Shown: positions 54,780-63,952 of the stretch, one piece after another
Layout: every line of letters begins with the position of its first letter
How positions within the stretch are numbered: position 1 is the first letter of the stretch
Source: Nonlabens ulvanivorans
GTDB lineage: Bacteria; Bacteroidota; Bacteroidia; Flavobacteriales; Flavobacteriaceae
Direction of reading: 5' to 3'
Assembly: GCF_000732625.1 (NCBI RefSeq)
Contig: NZ_JPJI01000032.1
Span: 1,431,180 to 1,495,179 of the forward strand
Length of the DNA stretch: 64,000 nucleotides
Position numbers and translations under genes: made by a program
Notes under the pieces: model-generated
Databases searched by the model: none
The model's input: the letters and a program-made list of their open reading frames with translations, nothing else
Told to the model about the DNA's origin: nothing

Positions 54780-54873
54780 AAACGGCAGTAATTAAGTAAA
54801 ATATAGCTGCAAAAATGATGTTTGCAACAATCACAAGAATGTAAATACGATTCCATTTCTTAGAACTTTTCAT
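54766..54873 (-). CDS. 35-residue single-helix membrane peptide between PIG-L and SSS genes
   Basis: This short gene encodes MKSSKKWNRIYILVIVANIIFAAIFYLITAVYGNN: a basic N-terminus, a single hydrophobic helix and a polar tail, in keeping with the positive-inside rule. Its ATG overlaps the end of the PIG-L gene by 14 bases, and its own stop overlaps the SSS start by 14 bases, so the three reading frames form an unbroken chain with translational coupling. The position resembles the small accessory subunits found before some SSS transporters (DUF997, DUF4212), though those are larger. No homology claim is made. Confidence 0.72.
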   Translation of the reverse strand: MKSSKKWNRIYILVIVANIIFAAIFYLITAVYGNN

Positions 54874-57400
54874 CACTATTCTTTTTAACAGGTTGATCAT
54901 CTACACCTATACTTACCATATTAGCAAGTAATTTGTAAGCTCCAGAAACACCAGCAGGTAACTCTCTAAAAAGGCTGAGACCTGTATATATGATATGCCC
55001 ATTACCATATCTCGCCACAATTAAACTACCATTAGTCATCTCTTCACCGTTATCATTCATTCCTAGAATAGGAGTAAAGGCTGGATCCCATTTTTCTGGA
55101 AAATACAATCCACGTTCTTGCACCCAATTTTCAAAATCAACACTTGTAATTTTGTTAGGCTTGTTTAAAATCGCATGATCAGGTTCTAATAAAGTTACAG
55201 CCGCATTTTCATCGGTTACACGCTTTCGCGAAAGCGTAATAGACAACGGCCCTAGTGCATCTGGATTTATACGTCTGCTTGTGTTGTACTGCATCATTAA
55301 CGTCCCACCATTTTTTACATAGGTATCGATACGTTCTTGCAAGGCTGCCATTTCAGTAGGTGCGACGTTAAACGCCCTAATTCCTACCACAACAGCATCA
55401 TATTTTGATAAATCACTAGGAACCTCGCTAGGTTCAAAACGGAATACTTTTGATCCTATCGCTTCTATTGCGGTGGCAACATCATCGCCGGCGCCATTAA
55501 TATAAGCCACTGTGGTAGCTCTATTTTTAAGATTAGGTTTAACAACTTGAGCTTCATTGTTGCGCACTAACTGTTGATCTGGTATATGGTTATAATCTAT
55601 AGAAATAACCTCTTTAGAAAATGATTGATCACCTATTTTTACCAGACCACTTACCACACCACGTGAGGCTCTTTTAGGAGGTGCTATGTTAAAATTATAA
55701 GTACGCACGGTTCCTGAAGTCATGGCGTCAAATTCAATTTTAGAAGGTTTGATCATCCAGTCATTAGGTGCGCATAGCTCAATAGTTCCCGCATTTAAAT
55801 CTGTATTTGCGGTCATGCTTACCTGTATTATTTTAGATTCCTCATTAAAAATATAAACTGGATTTTGAACACTTACAGATACGGCAGGTACAACATTTAA
55901 TGGCTCATGTATCTCACCTCGTACAGGATCAGTTGATTTATATTGAATTTTTAAGTCTCTATAGATTTTTATATTCTGTATGGTTACTACTGCCTTTACT
56001 GCAAATGGTGATTCAAGTTCTGGCAAACCTCTTTCATTCATAGCCTTAACAGTATACATACCTACGGATGCTTGTTCATTAAGGTAATAAGGTGACGTGG
56101 GCTGGAAGTACTGCGGTATCGTTAGGGTACCTTTTACAATTGTACTGGAATTAGATGTGGTGTTAATTTGAGTTTGATCTAACGCTATCATATTATTAGC
56201 CGATAAGGAAATATTTATCTCATCATTAGATCTATTTGTTACCTCAACATTAATAGGTGTGGTGGCACCATCAGTAATATATTGTTGATTTGAGCTCGCT
56301 TCTAGATAAATACCACTGATTTGAAGAATAATATCTTCAAGTTCTCTTAATTTGATGGCTTTCCAGTGCTCATCTTTAAGTCTAGAAATGGCTTGATGCA
56401 ACTCAGCTAGTGCTGGTAGACTAGCTTCAGGATTTTTAAAATCATAACTCGATAGAATTTTATTAAGTTGGGTTTGAATTTTAGATCCACCAGATACTCG
56501 TGTCCAAGTAGTATTAATGCCCGAGAACAAATCTGATTTATCGGTTGGGAATGAGCCTTCTAAATACTCGAGATATTCAGTTTGTGATCCTCTAGAACCA
56601 CTACTACCAAAACCTTGTGATTTATGCTCACTGCGACTTAATGCGGCAATCTCACTGTTAGATAAACCATTCCATGGGTAATAAGTTCCGGCATCGATCT
56701 CTAGTAAGTTGGTTTTGTCTGCTTTTTCAAAAGCTTCTTGACTTCCGTAAAACCACCAACTAGTATTAAAAAATATACGTTGAGGTTGCCATGTGTCTAG
56801 GCGACTTAATTGACTCGCATATGCTGTTTTAAGTGCTGCACTTTTAAATGCAGTCATGCTTAACATAGCACTGGTTGTATGATGACCATGAGTGGTACCA
56901 GGCGTGCGATGATTAAATCGGTTGATGATGACATCTGGTTTAAACGTTCTTATGATTTGCACCATGTCTTCAAGAACTTCTTGTTGATTCCATATTTCTA
57001 GGGTTTCATCTGGATGTTTAGAATAGCCAAAATCGTTTGCACGTGTAAAGAACTGCTCGCCGCCATCTCGATGTCTCGCTTCTAGCAATTCTTGTGTGCG
57101 TATCATACCTAATTGCTCACGCAATTCTGGACCTATAAGGTTTTGACCACCATCACCTCTGGTTAATGATAAGTAACCAGTACGTGCCATCTTATCATTA
57201 GAAAGCCATGAGATTAAACGTGTGTTTTCATCATCTGGATGAGCGGCTATGTATAGTGCCGTACCTAAAAAACCTAACTTCTCTAGATTGTGATATATCT
57301 CACTGGTATTGGGTTGTGTAGGGAATAATCGATTTTCTTGAGCTGTGGCGTGACCTAGGAATAAAAGGGACGCAATAAAAGTAAAAATTGGTTTCTTCAT
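54860..57400 (-). CDS. Exported PIG-L family deacetylase, multidomain
   Basis: The 846-residue product has a signal peptide (MKKPIFTFIASLLFLGHATAQ) and a PIG-L/LmbE metal-dependent deacetylase domain: zinc ligands in IAAHPDDENTRL and TTHGHHTTSA, with RGDGGQNLIGPE between. About 250 residues of beta-sandwich follow, then a C-terminal class I glutamine-amidotransferase-like or ThuA-like domain (DAVVVGIRAFNVAP, YVKNGGTLMMQYNTSRR). It probably removes N-acetyl groups from extracellular glycans. The iterated palindrome at 55220-55237 encodes TLSRKR (residues 722-727). It heads the chain peptide-SSS-GYF_2. Confidence 0.88.
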   Translation of the reverse strand: MKKPIFTFIASLLFLGHATAQENRLFPTQPNTSEIYHNLEKLGFLGTALYIAAHPDDENTRLISWLSNDKMARTGYLSLTRGDGGQNLIGPELREQLGMIRTQELLEARHRDGGEQFFTRANDFGYSKHPDETLEIWNQQEVLEDMVQIIRTFKPDVIINRFNHRTPGTTHGHHTTSAMLSMTAFKSAALKTAYASQLSRLDTWQPQRIFFNTSWWFYGSQEAFEKADKTNLLEIDAGTYYPWNGLSNSEIAALSRSEHKSQGFGSSGSRGSQTEYLEYLEGSFPTDKSDLFSGINTTWTRVSGGSKIQTQLNKILSSYDFKNPEASLPALAELHQAISRLKDEHWKAIKLRELEDIILQISGIYLEASSNQQYITDGATTPINVEVTNRSNDEINISLSANNMIALDQTQINTTSNSSTIVKGTLTIPQYFQPTSPYYLNEQASVGMYTVKAMNERGLPELESPFAVKAVVTIQNIKIYRDLKIQYKSTDPVRGEIHEPLNVVPAVSVSVQNPVYIFNEESKIIQVSMTANTDLNAGTIELCAPNDWMIKPSKIEFDAMTSGTVRTYNFNIAPPKRASRGVVSGLVKIGDQSFSKEVISIDYNHIPDQQLVRNNEAQVVKPNLKNRATTVAYINGAGDDVATAIEAIGSKVFRFEPSEVPSDLSKYDAVVVGIRAFNVAPTEMAALQERIDTYVKNGGTLMMQYNTSRRINPDALGPLSITLSRKRVTDENAAVTLLEPDHAILNKPNKITSVDFENWVQERGLYFPEKWDPAFTPILGMNDNGEEMTNGSLIVARYGNGHIIYTGLSLFRELPAGVSGAYKLLANMVSIGVDDQPVKKNSDEKF
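55220..55237. repeat. Iterated palindrome inside the PIG-L gene
   Basis: Perfect 18-bp palindrome ACGCTTTCGCGAAAGCGT, read on the minus strand as Thr-Leu-Ser-Arg-Lys-Arg, the frame that avoids AFAKA. Confidence 0.95.
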
Positions 57401-57543
57401 ATTGCGTGTGAAGATAGAATTTTCAATTCTTAAAAATTTGTGAAGATTTGTAACTTCTTTATCACATCTAGACGTATTTGAGAATGTTCTGATTTATAAT
57501 CGTTGAACCATCAATGTTTTAGTAAATATTACCAGTTGATTAC

Positions 57544-57565
57544 ATACGCTTTCGCGAAAGCGTAT
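57544..57565. repeat. Iterated palindrome, intergenic copy
   Basis: Perfect 22-bp palindrome: ATACGCTTT, CGCG, AAAGCGTAT, plus one more pair. It lies nine bases beyond the stop of the minus-strand small membrane protein gene and has no T-run. Confidence 0.95.
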
Positions 57566-57574
57566 TTTCCAATT

Positions 57575-58027
57575 CTAATAGCGATCTATTCGAGTGTTGG
57601 GTGAATAGTAGTTGATCATTTTCTCAAAGGATTCAATATTGTAGTTGATAGAGTTCACCAAAAAGCTATAGGAATTTTTTGATCGGTCCTCATTTTGATA
57701 AGTGATCATATAATCATGATAGGGAATGCCCATCAGTTTTACTTCGGGTTTAGAAAGTCTAACACTAATAATGTCTTGTAATTTTATTTTGATAGTCCCA
57801 CTTTTATAGGTGAGATATAAAAATTCAGAATCATAAAAGGCATTAGCATGTCCATTATAAGATCGTTTTGCAAATAAATAACCTATAATCACACTAATAA
57901 GAATTACAGGTCCCAAGAAAAATAAGTGGTTTTTAAGAGCAGCAATGAATATTAAGCAACCTACAAATGTTAAGATAATAGGTAGGAAGGTTTTATTGAG
58001 TCTATGGTTAGGAGCAAGATCTTTCAT
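57575..58027 (-). CDS. Small two-helix membrane protein, PH-like domain
   Basis: The 150-residue product has two close membrane helices (TFLPIILTFVGCLIFIAAL and LFFLGPVILISVIIGYLFA) and then a strand-rich domain (FYDSEFLYLTYKSGTIKIKLQDIISVRLSKPEVKLMG) that could be PH-like. It starts four bases after the stop of the DUF1206 gene, so the two form an operon. Its plan is like that of the gene at 42895-43359. The function is unknown. Confidence 0.65.
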   Translation of the reverse strand: MKDLAPNHRLNKTFLPIILTFVGCLIFIAALKNHLFFLGPVILISVIIGYLFAKRSYNGHANAFYDSEFLYLTYKSGTIKIKLQDIISVRLSKPEVKLMGIPYHDYMITYQNEDRSKNSYSFLVNSINYNIESFEKMINYYSPNTRIDRY

Positions 58028-58031
58028 AACC

Positions 58032-58808
58032 TTATCTGATAGGTATATTTCTGTACTTAGAACTTAGAATTAAAAACAGACCATAGAAAAGTACACCGCT
58101 AGAGACTAGTCCCATAATTATAGCTCCATACTCGACATGCATAAACGCAAAGGCAGCGTCTGCGCCTTTAGGTAAGTTTTGCATATTGTAATATGCAGAT
58201 CGCGCTAGGATATATGCAAAAACAGCAAATACAATTCCGCGACTGAATCTACCTATGCGACCTAAAAGCATGAGGTATTTGTATTGATGATCAGTAAGAT
58301 TTTCTTTATGCGTCATTTTGTCCATCATGGTTGAAAAAGAGATCCACCATTCATTAATAGCACTTACAGCCAGTCCAGTAGCAATTATAAATACAATGAT
58401 TTTTCCCCATACCGATTGTAGGATTTTGATTTTCCATCCAGCATTACCATCATCGTCGGGCATACCGAATAGTAATTTTAAACAAGTAAATAAAAGTAGA
58501 CAGTATCCTATACCATTTATAAAATAGGCGGCTCTACGGAAAGTTGGTTTTCCAGAATCACTGTCATAATCTTGCATATTAAAAGTTAGAAAGAATCTGG
58601 AGAAAATATAACCAGCTAGACCTATACTCATTAATAAAATTAAGAACCATCCAAAGCTTAAATGAGAGATCCATTTTAAAACGTCATCACCACTTTTAAG
58701 CGCATAGGTGAGCTGAAACGCTGTAATTAGTGCGGTTATTCCCATCAATAAAAAAACGGCACCTTTAGTAGCTATTCCTATTCTTGCAAATCTTCTGTAA
58801 TTTTTCAA
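58032..58808 (-). CDS. DUF1206 membrane protein
   Basis: The 258-residue product has six hydrophobic helices in three similar pairs, each with the DUF1206 pattern of a basic segment, R-x-G-x-x-x-K/R-G and a helix: RRFARIGIATKGAVFLLMGITALITAF, FRRAAYFINGIGYCLLLFTCLKLLFG and LGRIGRFSRGIVFAVFAYILARSAY. It is an inner-membrane protein of unknown function. It is first in a two-gene operon. Confidence 0.88.
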   Translation of the reverse strand: MKNYRRFARIGIATKGAVFLLMGITALITAFQLTYALKSGDDVLKWISHLSFGWFLILLMSIGLAGYIFSRFFLTFNMQDYDSDSGKPTFRRAAYFINGIGYCLLLFTCLKLLFGMPDDDGNAGWKIKILQSVWGKIIVFIIATGLAVSAINEWWISFSTMMDKMTHKENLTDHQYKYLMLLGRIGRFSRGIVFAVFAYILARSAYYNMQNLPKGADAAFAFMHVEYGAIIMGLVSSGVLFYGLFLILSSKYRNIPIR

Positions 58809-58882
58809 TCGTTATTTTTAATTCCTTCAAAAATAACATCCGATAGATAACGTCTTATTATAAGTAACAAAACTTTAGTTGT

Positions 58883-59992
58883 TTAATTTATCGTTTCTAC
58901 GATCTTTTCCCACATTTCATCATGTAATATAACAGGAACTAAACTTCCAGAAGGCTCGTTGCCCATTCTTATGACTACCATATTTAAACTAGGCACCACA
59001 TCTATAAACTGTCCATTTTTTCCTAAGGCACTAATCATATCCAGTGGTCCAGATGGCGTTAGGGATGACGGGATAGTTGCTGTAGATCCAGGAAATCTTA
59101 AGGTACTTTTACCATTTAACCACCATAGATAACCATATGCTTCATTAATATTTTGAGAAGTGTTTGTCATCGCATTAAAATAGGTACTATCACCTAAAAC
59201 AGTTGTTCCGTCCCAATTCCCTTCGGCAAGTGTTAATAAGCCAAATCTTGCGGCACTTCTTGCGTTACTAAAAAATACGTTGGTAAATAATGCTGTATTC
59301 GTCCATTGTCCTGTCATACCTGTTTTACTAAGTACAGTATTATTTGTGTACTGATTATTAGTAACACCAGTTGCTGCTTCGATGATATCATGGGTGATAA
59401 GGTAAGTACCATTATGGTAGTACCATTCATTCCCAGCGTCTGCTAGATAATTTAAACATGTTGGATCATAACATTGCTCATCGGTTACATTGTAGTCGAT
59501 ACCAGTGGTAAACGATAAATGGTTTTTTATAGTAATTAAGTCTTCTTTATCTTGTGACATATTCGTCCATCCATTGCCTAGATAATCAGATGTCTTATCA
59601 TCTATATTTAAGTAACCTTCTTCTTGTGCGATACCTACCACAGTACTAGCTAGCGACTTGCCAGCACTTGCCCAATACCAGATGCTATTTCTATCAAATG
59701 GCTGACCTAGTAAGTCATTATTCCAGTATTCTTCAACGACGATTTTACCATCTACTAAAATGATAAATGCACGCGTTTCATTTTGCTCTAAAAAAGTGTT
59801 AAGTTCAGTAAGCTTTTGATTATCCCATTGTAAATCTGTTGGAGAAGATGTCTCCCAAGTGTCACCAGTTAATGGTGGGAAATAATTTACTTCTATTGGG
59901 TCTATTATGATATCGTCATCATTATTATCATTTGAACTACAAGAGGTTACTATAAAAATGCTTAGTAAAAATATAGATAAAAATACTTTCAT
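58883..59992 (-). CDS. Serine hydrolase lipoprotein (beta-lactamase/class C PBP fold)
   Basis: The 369-residue product has a lipoprotein signal (MKVFLSIFLLSIFIVTSCSSND, Cys18) and an Asp/Asn-rich linker. The SxxK motif is Ser109-Ala-Gly-Lys112 in WYWASAGKSLAST. The second motif is Tyr-His-Asn (NEWYYHNGTYLI), and the third is GKNGQ near residue 330. These are the three active-site elements of class C-like serine hydrolases, including esterases and D-amino peptidases. No class C beta-lactamase KTG is present. Substrate unknown. It is divergent from icmF. Confidence 0.88.
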   Translation of the reverse strand: MKVFLSIFLLSIFIVTSCSSNDNNDDDIIIDPIEVNYFPPLTGDTWETSSPTDLQWDNQKLTELNTFLEQNETRAFIILVDGKIVVEEYWNNDLLGQPFDRNSIWYWASAGKSLASTVVGIAQEEGYLNIDDKTSDYLGNGWTNMSQDKEDLITIKNHLSFTTGIDYNVTDEQCYDPTCLNYLADAGNEWYYHNGTYLITHDIIEAATGVTNNQYTNNTVLSKTGMTGQWTNTALFTNVFFSNARSAARFGLLTLAEGNWDGTTVLGDSTYFNAMTNTSQNINEAYGYLWWLNGKSTLRFPGSTATIPSSLTPSGPLDMISALGKNGQFIDVVPSLNMVVIRMGNEPSGSLVPVILHDEMWEKIVETIN

Positions 59993-60102
59993 GATAATCG
60001 GTTGTTTTATAATGAATGAGTAACAAGAATAAGAATAAAATTAAGACTATAAATAAATGTAAAAGTTTAAATACAATATATCATACTACGCTATCGATTT
60101 CG

Positions 60103-60110
60103 TAATTTTG
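60103..60110 (+). promoter_or_regulatory. -7 promoter element for icmF (TAATTTTG)
   Basis: An exact TAnnTTTG match 24 bp before the icmF ATG. No good -33 TTG was seen at the expected distance. Confidence 0.55.
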
Positions 60111-60134
60111 CTTTTATAAATTGAGAATATCATA

Positions 60135-63100
60135 ATGCAAGATCAAACTCCATATATCCCAGTAAATAAAGTACGTATCGTAACTGCAGCTAGTCTTTTT
60201 GACGGTCATGATGCCGCAATTAATATTATGCGTCGTATCATTCAATCTACCGGTTGTGAAGTCATTCATTTAGGTCACGATAGAAGTGTAGAAGAAGTAG
60301 TAAATACTGCTATTCAAGAAGATGCAAATGGTATCGCCATGACCTCTTATCAAGGTGGTCATAACGAGTACTTTAAGTATATGCGTGATTTATTAGTAGA
60401 AAAAGGCGCAGGACACATCAAGATTTTTGGTGGTGGTGGTGGAGTGATTCTACCATCAGAGATTCAAGAATTGATGGATTATGGAATCACACGCATCTAT
60501 TCACCAGACGATGGACGTGAGATGGGATTGCAAGGAATGATTAATGATTTAGTGAAGCAATGTGATGTTCCTGTACCTGCTTTCGCGAAAGCGCAATTAA
60601 ACGGAGAGCTACTAGAAAATCACGTTCCTACCATTGCTAGATTAATCTCGCTAGCCGAAAACCGTCACGATGATTTTACCAAACATTTTGCAGAAGCCGA
60701 TAAAACTGAAAAACAAGCACCAGTTCTAGGAATTACAGGAACCGGTGGTGCTGGTAAGTCATCACTTGTAGATGAATTAATACGCAGGTTTTTAATCGAT
60801 TTCCCAGAGAAAAATATAGGAATCATATCTGTAGATCCATCAAAACGTAAAACTGGTGGTGCATTACTAGGTGATAGAATACGCATGAATGCTATTAATA
60901 ACGATCGTGTTTACATGAGGTCTCTGGCAACTCGACAATCTAATCTAGCACTTTCTAAACATGTGCAAGAAGCAGTTGACGTTTTAAAAGCTTCAGACTA
61001 TGATTTAATCATTTTAGAAACTAGTGGAATAGGGCAGAGTGATACTGAAATCTTAGAACACAGTGATGTGTCATTATATGTAATGACTCCAGAATTTGGT
61101 GCGGCGACACAACTAGAGAAAATCGACATGCTTGATTTTGCAGACGTAGTGGCAATCAATAAATTTGATAAACGTGGTTCACTAGATGCATTACGCGATG
61201 TAAAAAAACAATACCAGCGCAATCATAACTTATGGGAAGCAGATCCTGCAACGCTACCAGTTTATGGAACCATAGCAAGCCAATTCAACGATCCAGGAAT
61301 GAATGCGTTGTATGAAGCGCTAATGGCTGAGGTTACAGAGAAAACAGGTGTGGACTTAAGTTCTAAAAATGAACTTAATAAAGCGCAAAGCGAAAAAATC
61401 TTTGTAATTCCTCCAGCAAGAACACGTTACTTAAGTGAGATTGCCGAAAGTAATAGAGCTTATGATAATACTGCTGCAGCTCAATCTAAAGTGGCACAGA
61501 AATTATATGGTGTTTTTCAAACGGTCAATACTTTATTAGATCAAAATGAAAACGCACCTGCGGTAGAAAACAGAGAGCGTTTAATTACCGATAAAGGATT
61601 AAATGAAGAGTACATTTTATCTCTAGTTTTGGCAGACGATGTAGATTTTATGAATCTTCTAATCGCACAATTCAACAAATCATTAAAAGACCTTGATCCA
61701 TATAACTGGGAAGTAATTACCGGTTGGGATGAAAAAGTAAATAAGTACAAGCAACCTATTTATGAGTTTCAAGTACGTGACAAAGTCATTAAAATTGAAA
61801 CACATACAGAGTCACTATCTCACAAAATGATTCCTAAGGTAGCGTTGCCTAAATACAGCGCTTGGGGCGATATTTTAAAATGGTGCTTACAAGAAAACGT
61901 GCCAGGAGAATTCCCTTATACAGCAGGATTATATCCTTTCAAACGCACTGGAGAAGATCCTACCAGAATGTTTGCCGGTGAAGGTGGACCAGAACGTACT
62001 AATAAGCGTTTCCACTACGTGAGTCTAGGTATGCCAGCAAAACGTTTAAGCACAGCTTTTGATAGTGTGACTCTTTACGGTAATGATCCAGGATTGCGAC
62101 CAGATATTTATGGAAAAATCGGTAATGCTGGAGTAAGTATTTGCTGTCTGGATGATGCAAAGAAATTGTATTCTGGTTTTGATTTGTCGCACGCTATGAC
62201 CTCGGTTTCTATGACTATTAATGGTCCAGCGCCTATGCTATTAGGGTTCTTTATGAATGCTGCCATCGATCAGAACTGTGAACGATTTATCACTGAGAAT
62301 GGTTTAGGCGATAAAGTAGAGGCAAAGCTTAAAGAGGTTTATGATGATAATAATGTAGAACGTCCTTCTTATTTAAACGCTCAAGGCGAAAAAGTATATT
62401 CTAAAAACGGACAGGTTGATACCAGCAAACTGCCTGAAGGTAATGACGGTTTAGGTTTAATGCTTCTTGGTTTAACAGGAGATCAAATCCTAGATCCAGC
62501 AGACTATGCTCGTATCAAGATGGAAACGCTAGCGCAAGTGCGTGGTACCGTTCAAGCAGATATCTTAAAAGAAGATCAAGCACAAAACACGTGTATTTTC
62601 TCTACAGAATTTGCACTGCGTTTGATGGGAGATGTACAGCAGTATTTTATTGAAGAAAAAGTGCGTAACTTCTACAGTGTGTCCATCTCAGGTTATCACA
62701 TTGCAGAGGCTGGTGCAAATCCTATCACGCAATTGGCTTTCACATTAGCAAACGGATTCACTTATGTAGAGTACTATTTGAGCCGTGGTATGGACATCAA
62801 TAAATTTGGTCCTAACCTGAGTTTCTTCTTCTCAAACGGTATCGATCCTGAGTATTCAGTGATCGGTCGTGTGGCGAGAAAGATTTGGGCCAAAGCGATG
62901 AAGAACAAATACGGAGCAAATTCTCGTGCTCAAATGTTGAAATACCACATCCAGACCAGTGGTCGTTCACTACATGCTCAAGAAATAGACTTTAACGACA
63001 TCCGTACGACATTGCAAGCACTGTATGCGATTAATGATAACTGTAACTCGTTGCATACTAATGCTTATGACGAGGCGATTACCACACCTACAGAAGAATC

Positions 63101-63641
63101 TGTAAGACGTGCGATGGCGATTCAGTTGATTATTAATAAAGAATTAGGTCTTGCCAAAAATGAGAACCCTATTCAAGGTGCATTTATCATAGAGGAGTTG
63201 ACGGATCTAGTTGAAGCGGCAGTTCTAGAAGAATTCGACCGCATTACAGAACGTGGTGGAGTTCTAGGAGCCATGGAAACCATGTACCAGCGCAGCAAGA
63301 TTCAAGAAGAATCTATGCACTATGAGATGTTAAAGCACACAGGCGAGTTCCCAATCATAGGAGTGAACACATTCTTAAGTTCTAAAGGTAGCCCAACCGT
63401 TTTACCAGCTGAGGTGATACGTGCGACTGAAGAAGAGAAACAAGCACAAATTAGTACTAAGGATAATCTACATACCGCTTTCGCGAAAGCGCAACAAGAA
63501 CAACTATCTAACATACAACAAGCTGCTGTTAAACAAGAAAATATTTTTGAGCATCTAATGGAAGCTACTAAGATTTGTACTTTAGGTCAGATTACTGAAG
63601 CGTTGTTTGAAGTAGGAGGACAGTATAGACGAAATATGTAA
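60135..63641 (+). CDS. icmF: Fused isobutyryl-CoA mutase (B12-binding, MeaB G-domain, mutase)
   Basis: The 1,168-residue adenosylcobalamin enzyme has three parts. The N-terminal B12 domain (1-145) has [31 protein letters not shown] and [10 protein letters not shown]. The MeaB-like GTPase chaperone starts at [18 protein letters not shown] (about 196-213). The mutase domain, about 590 to 1100, ends with [25 protein letters not shown]. It rearranges isobutyryl-CoA to n-butyryl-CoA; methylmalonyl-CoA mutase is the alternative, but this fusion is typical of IcmF. Two copies of the iterated palindrome are read as AFAKA: residues 149-153 in the linker between the first two domains, and 1115-1119 near the C-terminus. 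Confidence 0.95.
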   Translation: MQDQTPYIPVNKVRIVTAASLFDGHDAAINIMRRIIQSTGCEVIHLGHDRSVEEVVNTAIQEDANGIAMTSYQGGHNEYFKYMRDLLVEKGAGHIKIFGGGGGVILPSEIQELMDYGITRIYSPDDGREMGLQGMINDLVKQCDVPVPAFAKAQLNGELLENHVPTIARLISLAENRHDDFTKHFAEADKTEKQAPVLGITGTGGAGKSSLVDELIRRFLIDFPEKNIGIISVDPSKRKTGGALLGDRIRMNAINNDRVYMRSLATRQSNLALSKHVQEAVDVLKASDYDLIILETSGIGQSDTEILEHSDVSLYVMTPEFGAATQLEKIDMLDFADVVAINKFDKRGSLDALRDVKKQYQRNHNLWEADPATLPVYGTIASQFNDPGMNALYEALMAEVTEKTGVDLSSKNELNKAQSEKIFVIPPARTRYLSEIAESNRAYDNTAAAQSKVAQKLYGVFQTVNTLLDQNENAPAVENRERLITDKGLNEEYILSLVLADDVDFMNLLIAQFNKSLKDLDPYNWEVITGWDEKVNKYKQPIYEFQVRDKVIKIETHTESLSHKMIPKVALPKYSAWGDILKWCLQENVPGEFPYTAGLYPFKRTGEDPTRMFAGEGGPERTNKRFHYVSLGMPAKRLSTAFDSVTLYGNDPGLRPDIYGKIGNAGVSICCLDDAKKLYSGFDLSHAMTSVSMTINGPAPMLLGFFMNAAIDQNCERFITENGLGDKVEAKLKEVYDDNNVERPSYLNAQGEKVYSKNGQVDTSKLPEGNDGLGLMLLGLTGDQILDPADYARIKMETLAQVRGTVQADILKEDQAQNTCIFSTEFALRLMGDVQQYFIEEKVRNFYSVSISGYHIAEAGANPITQLAFTLANGFTYVEYYLSRGMDINKFGPNLSFFFSNGIDPEYSVIGRVARKIWAKAMKNKYGANSRAQMLKYHIQTSGRSLHAQEIDFNDIRTTLQALYAINDNCNSLHTNAYDEAITTPTEESVRRAMAIQLIINKELGLAKNENPIQGAFIIEELTDLVEAAVLEEFDRITERGGVLGAMETMYQRSKIQEESMHYEMLKHTGEFPIIGVNTFLSSKGSPTVLPAEVIRATEEEKQAQISTKDNLHTAFAKAQQEQLSNIQQAAVKQENIFEHLMEATKICTLGQITEALFEVGGQYRRNM
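60579..60592. repeat. Iterated palindrome inside icmF, linker copy
   Basis: Perfect 14-bp core GCTTTCGCGAAAGC, encoding Ala-Phe-Ala-Lys-Ala at residues 149-153 between the B12 and GTPase domains. Confidence 0.93.
63476..63491. repeat. Iterated palindrome inside icmF, C-terminal copy
   Basis: Perfect 16-bp palindrome CGCTTTCGCGAAAGCG, encoding Ala-Phe-Ala-Lys-Ala at residues 1115-1119, in a helix-rich segment ([12 protein letters not shown]). Confidence 0.95.
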
Positions 63642-63651
63642 GCAGACACTT

Positions 63652-63671
63652 GGCTTTGCAATTGCAAAGCC
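63652..63671. repeat. Perfect 20-bp palindrome after icmF
   Basis: GGCTTTGCAATTGCAAAGCC, ten bases after the icmF stop. It differs from the iterated GCTTTCGCGAAAGC family, having only the flanking GCTTTGC/GCAAAGC similarity. No T-run follows. Confidence 0.9.
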
Positions 63672-63828
63672 TTAGTGGTCGCTTATCCCGAACTCGCTTC
63701 AGGATCTTTTGAACCTTGAATGATTTCAAGCTCTGCTAGCGTATGAATCGCTTATCCGGATGAATATTGGTTTCTGTACCTTTCTCAAAGCTTGATAAAG
63801 AGCAATCATACAAATTACAATTTTTACT

Positions 63829-63860
63829 AAAAGCGCAAACCTATGGGTTTGCGCTTTTTT
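63829..63860 (+). terminator. Strong terminator after icmF
   Basis: A 13-bp perfect stem, AAAAGCGCAAACC with GGTTTGCGCTTTT, closes a TATG loop and runs into a T-tract. It is symmetrical enough to work from both strands. It lies about 190 bp after icmF. Confidence 0.92.
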
Positions 63861-63952
63861 AATTTAAGTATAGAATGTTAATGTTTTCTAAAAAATAAGT
63901 TCATTCAATCTCAATTCAAATAATCTTCTTTAATTGTAGGAAATATTTGATT

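Larger units (their letters stand above)
63642..63952. other. 311-bp noncoding stretch with hairpins
   Basis: No credible open reading frame is present. It holds, in order, a 20-bp perfect palindrome (63652-63671), two smaller hairpins (63685-63705 and 63715-63730) and a strong terminator (63829-63860). A 9-mer TCGCTTATC occurs twice (63679 and 63750 regions). Its nature is unknown; it could be a structured 3' untranslated region or a repeat-element remnant. Confidence 0.5.
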
